DNA of 35,259 nucleotides from an uncultured Blautia sp. (GTDB lineage Bacteria; Bacillota; Clostridia; Lachnospirales; Lachnospiraceae). Numbering within the stretch: the stretch's first letter is position 1; every line of letters starts with the position of its first letter. Positions 30,079 to 35,259 of this stretch are shown here, one piece after another. Both the position numbers and the translations under genes were made by a program. The notes under the pieces were generated by a model. That model made no database searches. It saw nothing but the letters and a program-made list of their open reading frames with translations, and was not told the DNA's origin. The stretch is from positions 1 through 35,259 of the forward strand of contig URVB01000039.1 in the NCBI GenBank assembly GCA_900551075.1, written 5' to 3'.

Positions 30079-31539
30079 ATGGAGAAAAAGGAACAGCTTT
30101 ATGGGGGAGGCACAGACAGGTATGTAAGCCCGTTATCAGAGCGTTATGCCAGCAGGGAGATGCAGTATATTTTTTCTCCGGATATGAAATTCCGTACTTG
30201 GAGAAGACTGTGGATCGCCCTTGCAGAAACAGAGAAAGAGCTGGGCCTGAATATTACACAGGAACAGATCGATGAACTGAAGGCCCATGCGGAGGACATC
30301 AACTATGAAGTGGCAAAAGAGCGGGAACGTCAGGTACGCCATGACGTAATGTCTCACGTGTATGCATACGGTGTGCAGTGTCCGAAGGCAAAAGGCATCA
30401 TTCATCTGGGTGCAACCTCCTGTTATGTGGGAGATAATACCGATATTATAGTAATGACAGAGGCATTGAAGCTGGTGCGCAGGAAGTTGGTGAATGTCAT
30501 TGCCGAGCTGTCTGAATTTGCCGGCAAATATAAGGAACAGCCGACCTTGGCGTTTACCCATTTTCAGCCTGCACAGCCGACAACGGTGGGGAAGCGTGCA
30601 ACGCTCTGGACACAGGAGTTCCTTTTGGATTTAGAGGATCTGGAATATGTCATCAGCACAATGAAGCTGCTTGGTTCCAAGGGGACTACCGGAACACAGG
30701 CAAGCTTTTTGGAACTGTTTGATGGAGACCAGGAAACCATTGATAAGATCGATCCGATGATCGCACAGAAGATGGGCTTCAGGGAGTGTTATCCGGTATC
30801 CGGGCAGACTTATTCCCGTAAGGTGGATACCCGTGTACTGAACGTACTTGCCGGGATTGCTGCAAGCGCGCACAAGATGTCCAATGATATCCGCCTTCTG
30901 CAGCATTTGAAGGAAGTGGAAGAGCCATTTGAAAAATCTCAGATTGGTTCCTCCGCAATGGCGTATAAGAGAAACCCGATGAGAAGTGAGAGAATTGCTT
31001 CTCTGTCCAGATTTGTTATGGCGGATGCCCTGAATCCGGCAATTACCTCTGCAACACAGTGGTTTGAGAGGACTCTGGATGACTCTGCAAATAAGAGACT
31101 GAGTATTCCGGAGGGATTTTTGGCAATTGATGGGATTCTGGACCTTTGCCTGAATGTGGTGGATGGTCTTGTGGTGTACCCCAAGGTTATTGAAAAGAGA
31201 CTGATGTCTGAGCTGCCGTTTATGGCGACAGAGAATATCATGATGGATGCGGTAAAAGCAGGCGGTGACCGTCAGGAGCTTCATGAGCGTATCCGCGAGC
31301 TGTCCATGGAGGCCGGCCGCAATGTGAAAGTGGAAGGAAAAGAAAATAATCTGCTGGAGCTGATTGCTGCGGATCCGGCATTTAATCTGACTCTGGAAGA
31401 GCTTCAGAAGACAATGGAACCTTCCAAATACGTAGGACGGGCCAAAGAGCAGACAGAGGCATTTCTTGCAAATGTGGTTCAGCCGATTCTGGACGAACAC
31501 AAAGAATTACTGGGTGTCAAAGCGGAGATTAACGTTTGA
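30079..31539 (+). CDS. purB: Adenylosuccinate lyase
   Basis: Fumarase/aspartase-superfamily enzyme of 486 residues that cleaves SAICAR and adenylosuccinate in purine synthesis. Superfamily signature GSSAMAYKRNPMRSE (active-site loop), HLGATSCYVGDNTD and FTHFQPAQPTTVGKR are intact. Its length and N-terminus (RYVSPLSERYAS) match the longer PurB form shared with many Clostridia and eukaryotes, rather than the ~430-residue Bacillus form. ATG 30079 has AAGGTGA (30065-30071) at 7 bases. It is followed by purA after 51 bases, so both AMP-branch enzymes that handle adenylosuccinate are together. Confidence 0.95.
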   Translation: MEKKEQLYGGGTDRYVSPLSERYASREMQYIFSPDMKFRTWRRLWIALAETEKELGLNITQEQIDELKAHAEDINYEVAKERERQVRHDVMSHVYAYGVQCPKAKGIIHLGATSCYVGDNTDIIVMTEALKLVRRKLVNVIAELSEFAGKYKEQPTLAFTHFQPAQPTTVGKRATLWTQEFLLDLEDLEYVISTMKLLGSKGTTGTQASFLELFDGDQETIDKIDPMIAQKMGFRECYPVSGQTYSRKVDTRVLNVLAGIAASAHKMSNDIRLLQHLKEVEEPFEKSQIGSSAMAYKRNPMRSERIASLSRFVMADALNPAITSATQWFERTLDDSANKRLSIPEGFLAIDGILDLCLNVVDGLVVYPKVIEKRLMSELPFMATENIMMDAVKAGGDRQELHERIRELSMEAGRNVKVEGKENNLLELIAADPAFNLTLEELQKTMEPSKYVGRAKEQTEAFLANVVQPILDEHKELLGVKAEINV

Positions 31540-31590
31540 TGGACGCCTGTAAGACCAGCTTATACAAAACACGAGGAGGAAGAAAGTGTT

Positions 31591-32871
31591 ATGATCAAAG
31601 CAGTAGTTGGAGCAAACTGGGGAGATGAGGGAAAAGGAAAAATTACTGATATGCTTGCCCGGGAGGCTGATATTATCGTAAGATTCCAGGGAGGTGCCAA
31701 TGCAGGACATACCATCGTCAATGACTATGGCAAGTTTGCGCTGCATACCCTGCCGTCAGGTGTGTTTTATGATCACACCACCAGTATTATCGGCAATGGC
31801 GTTGCACTGAATATTCCGGTGTTTTTTAAAGAATATAATGAAGTTGTGGAAAGAGGCGTTCCGGCTCCGAAGATTATGATTTCCGACAGAGCGCAGATGG
31901 TAATGCCGTATCATATTTTGTTCGATCAGTATGAGGAAGAACGTTTGGCCGGCAGATCCTTTGGTTCCACAAAATCCGGTATTGCACCGTTCTATTCAGA
32001 CAAATATGCAAAGATTGGATTTCAGGTAAGTGAGCTTTTTGATGAGGATACACTTCGCGAAAAGGTAGTTCGTGTCTGTGAGACAAAGAACGTTCTTCTG
32101 GAGCACCTGTATCACAAACCACTCTTAAAGCCGGATGAAATTATGGCGGAGCTTATGGAATACAGGAAGATGGCAGAGCCGTATGTGGGAGATGTTTCCC
32201 TGTATCTGTGGAATGCGCTGAAGGAGGGCAGGGAAATCCTTCTGGAAGGGCAGCTTGGTTCGCTGAAGGACCCCGATCATGGAATTTATCCAATGGTTAC
32301 TTCCTCCTCTACACTGGCCGCTTACGGTGCTATCGGTGCAGGTGTGCCTCCGTATGAGATTAAGAAGATCATTACCGTATGCAAGGCTTATTCCAGTGCT
32401 GTCGGCGCAGGTGCTTTTGTCTCCGAGATTTTCGGAGAGGAAGCGGACGAGCTTCGCAGGAGAGGCGGAGATGGCGGAGAGTACGGAGCAACAACAGGAC
32501 GTCCGAGACGTATGGGCTGGTTTGACTGTGTGGCATCCAAATATGGCTGCCGCATGCAGGGGACTACGGATGTGGCTTTTACAGTTCTGGATGTTCTGGG
32601 TTATCTGGATGAGATTCCGGTTTGCACAGGATATGAGATCGCTGGCAAAGTAACGACTGATTTCCCGACTACCGTACTTTTAGAAAAGGCAAAACCGGTT
32701 CTGGAGGTACTCCCGGGCTGGAAAACAGATATCCGCGGTATCAGGAATTATGATGAGCTTCCTGATAACTGCAGAAAATATGTGGAATTTGTAGAGAAGC
32801 AGATTGGATTCCCGATTACAATGATCTCCAACGGTCCGGGAAGAGATGATATTATTTACAGAAACAAGTAA
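31591..32871 (+). CDS. purA: Adenylosuccinate synthetase
   Basis: GTP-dependent enzyme of 426 residues joining IMP and aspartate to adenylosuccinate. N-terminal GANWGDEGKGKITD (P-loop-like GTP site), FQGGANAGHTIV with the catalytic His, HTLPSG, GQLGSLKDPDHGIYPMVTSSS and GRPRRMGW are diagnostic. One point to note: the family usually has QGT/Q-G-A in EGAQG; here EGQLGSLKD, still at the normal position. GAGGAGGAAG lies upstream of ATG 31591. Complete length. Its product is the substrate of the preceding purB. Confidence 0.95.
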   Translation: MIKAVVGANWGDEGKGKITDMLAREADIIVRFQGGANAGHTIVNDYGKFALHTLPSGVFYDHTTSIIGNGVALNIPVFFKEYNEVVERGVPAPKIMISDRAQMVMPYHILFDQYEEERLAGRSFGSTKSGIAPFYSDKYAKIGFQVSELFDEDTLREKVVRVCETKNVLLEHLYHKPLLKPDEIMAELMEYRKMAEPYVGDVSLYLWNALKEGREILLEGQLGSLKDPDHGIYPMVTSSSTLAAYGAIGAGVPPYEIKKIITVCKAYSSAVGAGAFVSEIFGEEADELRRRGGDGGEYGATTGRPRRMGWFDCVASKYGCRMQGTTDVAFTVLDVLGYLDEIPVCTGYEIAGKVTTDFPTTVLLEKAKPVLEVLPGWKTDIRGIRNYDELPDNCRKYVEFVEKQIGFPITMISNGPGRDDIIYRNK

Positions 32872-32899
32872 GGGCTGCGGCAGGCTGCCCTGCTGTGTG

Positions 32900-32927
32900 A
32901 TACGCCGGGGAAATGTCTCCGGCGTAT
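32900..32927 (+). other. GC-rich hairpin between purA and the aminotransferase gene
   Basis: 12-bp stem starting ATACGCCGG and ending CCGGCGTAT with a 4-base loop and one G-U pair, 9 bases before the AAGGAGG of the next gene. No T-tract follows, so it is not a standard terminator; it could separate mRNA stability of the two cistrons. Confidence 0.55.
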
Positions 32928-32950
32928 GCTGTATACAAGGAGGAAGAAAA

Positions 32951-33799
32951 ATGGAACGTGTAGGATACTATAATGGAGAGATTGCTCCGGTGGAAGAACT
33001 GAAGGTACCTGTTCTGGACAGAGCATATTATTTTGGGGATGGGGTTTATGATGCGACTTCCGTAGCAAACGGGCAGCCTTTTGCATTGGAGGAGCATTTG
33101 GACAGATTTTATAATAGCTGTCGTCTTTTGGAGATTCCTTTTTCCATGTCCCGGGAAGAATTAAGCAAAGAACTGATGAAGGTAGTGGAAAGATTTGACG
33201 GAGCGCATGGCCTGTTGTATTGGCAGGCTTCCAGAGGGACTGATTACCGGGGACATAAATTTCCGGAAGGAGATGTAAGGCCAAATCTGACGATCATGCT
33301 GAATCCAATCCACCCGACGCCTATGTCTCAGAAGGTCAGATTGCTCACAATGGAGGATACCAGATATTACCACTGCAATATTAAGACTCTGAATTTGATT
33401 CCGAATGTTATGGCGGCTCAGAAGGCAGAGTCTATGGGGTGTGATGAGACAGTCTTCCACAGAGGAGAGAGAGTAACGGAGTGTGCGCACAGCAATGTGT
33501 CTATCATCAAAGATGGTGTGCTTCGGACTGCTCCGTGTGACAATCTGATTTTGCCGGGCATCACCAGAAAGCATATGATAGAACTGGCTCATGAATTGGA
33601 AATTCCGGTAATTGAGGAACCCTTTACTGTGGAGGAATTATTTGATGCGGATGAGGTGATCGTCAGCCGTTCCGGGGCATTGTGCCACGCAGCGGAGAGT
33701 ATTGACGGAAAAGCAGTGGGAGGAAAGGCTCCGGAAATTTTGGACAGGCTTTATCAGGCGTATGATGCAAAATTCAAAAAAGGAACCGGACAGATATAG
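32951..33799 (+). CDS. Class IV aminotransferase (D-amino acid transaminase-like)
   Basis: PLP enzyme of 282 residues, fold type IV. N-terminal YYNGEIAPVEELKVPVLDRA and YYFGDGVYDATSV, the PLP lysine in CNIKTLNLIPNVMA, ETVFHRGERVTECAHSNV and the C-terminal PITR-like LPGITRKHMIEL are typical. The segment RGTDYRGHKFP matches the D-alanine aminotransferase pattern better than branched-chain aminotransferase, so a role in making D-amino acids (D-Ala/D-Glu) for peptidoglycan is most likely. Aminodeoxychorismate lyase belongs to the same superfamily and cannot be fully excluded. ATG 32951 has AAGGAGG (32937-32943) 7 bases upstream. Confidence 0.88.
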   Translation: MERVGYYNGEIAPVEELKVPVLDRAYYFGDGVYDATSVANGQPFALEEHLDRFYNSCRLLEIPFSMSREELSKELMKVVERFDGAHGLLYWQASRGTDYRGHKFPEGDVRPNLTIMLNPIHPTPMSQKVRLLTMEDTRYYHCNIKTLNLIPNVMAAQKAESMGCDETVFHRGERVTECAHSNVSIIKDGVLRTAPCDNLILPGITRKHMIELAHELEIPVIEEPFTVEELFDADEVIVSRSGALCHAAESIDGKAVGGKAPEILDRLYQAYDAKFKKGTGQI

Positions 33800-33855
33800 T
33801 GCTGGTTTTGGGGAACCTCTTTATATAGGGATACCAGAAAGTATAAAGGAGCTAT

Positions 33856-34686
33856 ATGAAAAAATTTAAAAGATATGCGGCACTTCTGGCAGTCGTATTG
33901 CTGCTTGCAGCGTTCGGACTTCCTATGGTGTTCGCCCTTAAGGGCCGGGACGAAGGCAGCTTTTCGCAGGGACTGTTTCAGGCATCTTTGCTGGGCGCAT
34001 TCTTTGTGCCGGTGATGGCATTTGTGATCATTATGGTCTATCGGATATTACAGGAGAAAAACCCAAACAAGGAGGATAACCGCATGATAAAAAATGTTAT
34101 TTTCGATGTAGGAAATGTGTTGCTGGAATTTGATTGGGAAACCTATCTGAAAAGCTTTGGTTTTCCGGAAGATGAATATGAGAAGATTGCGGATGCGACC
34201 TTCCGAAATCAGATTTGGAATGAACGGGACCGGGGATTGTATGAGGAAGAGGAGTACATCCGTCAGTTTGTTGCAGAGGCGCCGGAATATGAGGCAGATA
34301 TTCGTGAGGTGCTGCGCAGAAGTCCGGAGACCCTTCATAAGCTTCCCTATTCTGAAACCTGGGTAAAATATTTAAAAAGCCAGGGCTATCATCTGTATAT
34401 TCTGTCTAACTACAGTCGGTATATGCTGGAACAGACAAAAAATCTGATGGATTTTTTGAAGTATATGGATGGAATTGTATTTTCCTGTGAGGTGCAGGAG
34501 CTGAAGCCGGAGGAAGGAATTTACAGGAAGCTTTTAAAAATGTATCAGCTTGAGCCGGAGAAGTCCGTGTTCCTGGACGACCGTGCGGAGAATTGTGAGG
34601 GCGCCGGAGCATGCGGGATTCATGCCATCCGGTTTAAAGATTTTAAGCAGGCGGTCAGGGAGCTGGAAAAGCTTGGTGTGAAATAG
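33856..34686 (+). CDS. HAD-superfamily hydrolase with an N-terminal membrane segment
   Basis: The frame encodes 276 residues. Residues 1-76 hold two hydrophobic helices (AALLAVVLLLAAFGLPMVFA and LGAFFVPVMAFVIIMVY). From residue 77 a complete HAD-IA hydrolase of 200 residues begins, YihX-like: nucleophile motif VIFDVGNVL, SNYS motif II, KPEEGIY motif III Lys and FLDDRAENC motif IV. AAGGAGG (34069-34075) sits 8 bases before the internal ATG 34084, exactly where a normal HAD gene would start. So a soluble HAD (34084-34686) is probably made, with or without a membrane-bound long form. The long start ATG 33856 also has AAAGGAG upstream. Substrate is unknown; sugar phosphates are usual for the family. 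Confidence 0.8.
   Translation: MKKFKRYAALLAVVLLLAAFGLPMVFALKGRDEGSFSQGLFQASLLGAFFVPVMAFVIIMVYRILQEKNPNKEDNRMIKNVIFDVGNVLLEFDWETYLKSFGFPEDEYEKIADATFRNQIWNERDRGLYEEEEYIRQFVAEAPEYEADIREVLRRSPETLHKLPYSETWVKYLKSQGYHLYILSNYSRYMLEQTKNLMDFLKYMDGIVFSCEVQELKPEEGIYRKLLKMYQLEPEKSVFLDDRAENCEGAGACGIHAIRFKDFKQAVRELEKLGVK
34069..34075 (+). promoter_or_regulatory. Internal ribosome binding site deciding a second start
   Basis: AAGGAGG, 8 bases before ATG 34084, inside the longer open frame. Its strength equals the best sites in the window and argues that the HAD domain is translated independently. Confidence 0.75.
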
Positions 34687-34877
34687 AACGGCATTCAAAT
34701 AAAACTCCCCGCAAATACGCATGTACTGCGCACCCGCGGGGGTTAAGGGGAGGATATATAAGTATTTCTGAATTTGTCTTTTGTAAGCTTGTTCTATTGA
34801 AGGGGGTTCCAATGAACATTTATAGTATGACCGCCAGCAGCAGGATTTATACAGGATAATCCCATTTTTTTAAAAAT

Positions 34878-34916
34878 TTTTGATGAAAATTCCATAACTG
34901 CTTTTGATGAAAATTC
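34878..34916 (+). repeat. Two direct copies of TTTTGATGAAAATTC
   Basis: Identical 15-bp copies at 34878-34892 and 34902-34916, offset by 24 bp, ending 12 bases before the -35 of the following promoter. The position fits a tandem binding site for a transcription factor; the factor is unknown. Confidence 0.75.
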
Positions 34917-34928
34917 TGTGAATAGGAT

Positions 34929-34957
34929 TTGTCATTTGTATAAAAAGGTGATATAAT
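34929..34957 (+). promoter_or_regulatory. Near-consensus sigma-A promoter
   Basis: TTGTCA (34929-34934), 17 bases, TATAAT (34952-34957), about 93 bases before the start codon of the last gene. Confidence 0.85.
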
Positions 34958-34984
34958 ATTTCAGAACTGCCGGGGACTGGGGAT

Positions 34985-35012
34985 TCCGGTGGATTTCGGC
35001 ATAGCCGCCGGA
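34985..35012 (+). promoter_or_regulatory. Leader hairpin of the last gene
   Basis: TCCGGTGG / CCGCCGGA (34985-34992, 35005-35012), 8-bp RNA stem with one G-U pair and a 12-base loop within the predicted leader. No T-tract; role unknown. Confidence 0.4.
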
Positions 35013-35049
35013 GTATAAAATGAAATATTTGGAAAAGAGGATTAAAGAA

Positions 35050-35259
35050 ATGAGCGATAAAACAATCTTAGAGCAGTGGCGCACCATTGCCTACGACCAG
35101 CAGGCAGATCGTAATAAGCTTCAGAGATTCTGGGCAAATTATTTCAATATCGAAAAGGGCATTTATGAACAGCTTCTGACAAATCCGGATGAGGTAGTAA
35201 CAGGAACGGTAAAAGAGCTGGCAGAAAAATACGGACAGGAAGTCCTTACTATGGCAGGT
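35050..35259 (+). CDS. Conserved hypothetical protein, N-terminal fragment
   Basis: Gene cut by the window end; 70 residues are visible, starting MSDKTILEQWRTIAYDQQAD. The sequence is helical and charged, with FWANYFNIEKGIYEQLL, NPDEVVTGTVKELAEKYG and VLTMAG. I recall similar Clostridial proteins that end in a SEC-C metal-binding motif, but the relevant end is not in the window, so this stays unproven. GAGG upstream (35036-35039) serves the ATG. A strong promoter, direct repeats and a structured leader precede it, which suggests a well-expressed, possibly regulated gene. Confidence 0.75.
   Translation, partial: MSDKTILEQWRTIAYDQQADRNKLQRFWANYFNIEKGIYEQLLTNPDEVVTGTVKELAEKYGQEVLTMAG

Larger units (their letters stand above)
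34687..35049 (+). other. Intergenic region with hairpin, direct repeats and promoter
   Basis: A 363-base stretch without a recognisable gene. It contains a GC-rich imperfect hairpin soon after the HAD stop (arms near 34704-34713 and 34735-34743, no T-tract), a 15-bp direct repeat at 34878-34916, a near-consensus promoter at 34929-34957 and a leader hairpin at 34985-35012. Confidence 0.7.

Noticed and set aside
1..35259. CRISPR array, insertion sequence, prophage or tRNA genes
   Set aside because: No regular spaced repeats, transposase or integrase motifs, or cloverleaf-like sequences were seen.

Overview
The window looks like chromosomal DNA from a Gram-positive anaerobe of the Lachnospiraceae (Blautia/Dorea-like). 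The reasons are the strong AGGAGG-type ribosome binding sites, several TTG/GTG starts, a sigma-K gene, the B. subtilis-like order ireB-ruvX-DUF1292-(mltG)-trmR-trhP, and a DUF5717/DUF5716 pair that I know mainly from this family. This is inferred from gene content; no database search was possible. No rRNA, tRNA, CRISPR array, insertion sequence or prophage was recognised.

Layout. 1-332: 3' end of dnaJ, followed by a terminator. 459-6262: AEC permease, PAP2-type phosphatase, prmA (L11 methyltransferase), rsmE (16S methyltransferase), cysteine desulfurase and thiI (s4U synthesis). The last four handle ribosome and tRNA modification. 6319-6558 (minus strand): an HPr-fold protein without the PTS histidine. 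6738-8063: mtaB (ms2t6A in tRNA). 8171-13789: ireB, ruvX, DUF1292, RNase J, a YlbF-family protein, a MltG-like membrane protein without catalytic domain, trmR and trhP (wobble-uridine modification), closed by a strong terminator. 13860-14486 (minus strand): sigma-K without a pro-sequence.

14903-20463: a ribose-type operon with substrate-binding protein, DUF2291 lipoprotein, double ATPase, permease, a decayed rbsD remnant and ribokinase. It has a LacI-type palindrome and a leader hairpin upstream. 20533-21633 (minus strand): a KamA-family radical SAM enzyme with altered substrate residues. It is transcribed divergently from 21868-27454, a three-gene operon of unknown function: a 1180-residue DUF5717 protein, a degenerate Hsp70/actin-fold protein (DUF5716-like) and a TPR protein. 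This operon is the best candidate for an undescribed system here.

27586-29974: polar amino acid ABC importer (binding protein, permease, ATPase). 30079-32871: purB and purA, the AMP branch of purine synthesis. 32951-33799: class IV (D-amino acid type) aminotransferase. 33856-34686: HAD hydrolase joined in frame to a membrane segment, with a strong internal ribosome binding site. From 35050 to the window end: the start of a conserved hypothetical gene behind a near-consensus promoter and a 15-bp direct repeat.
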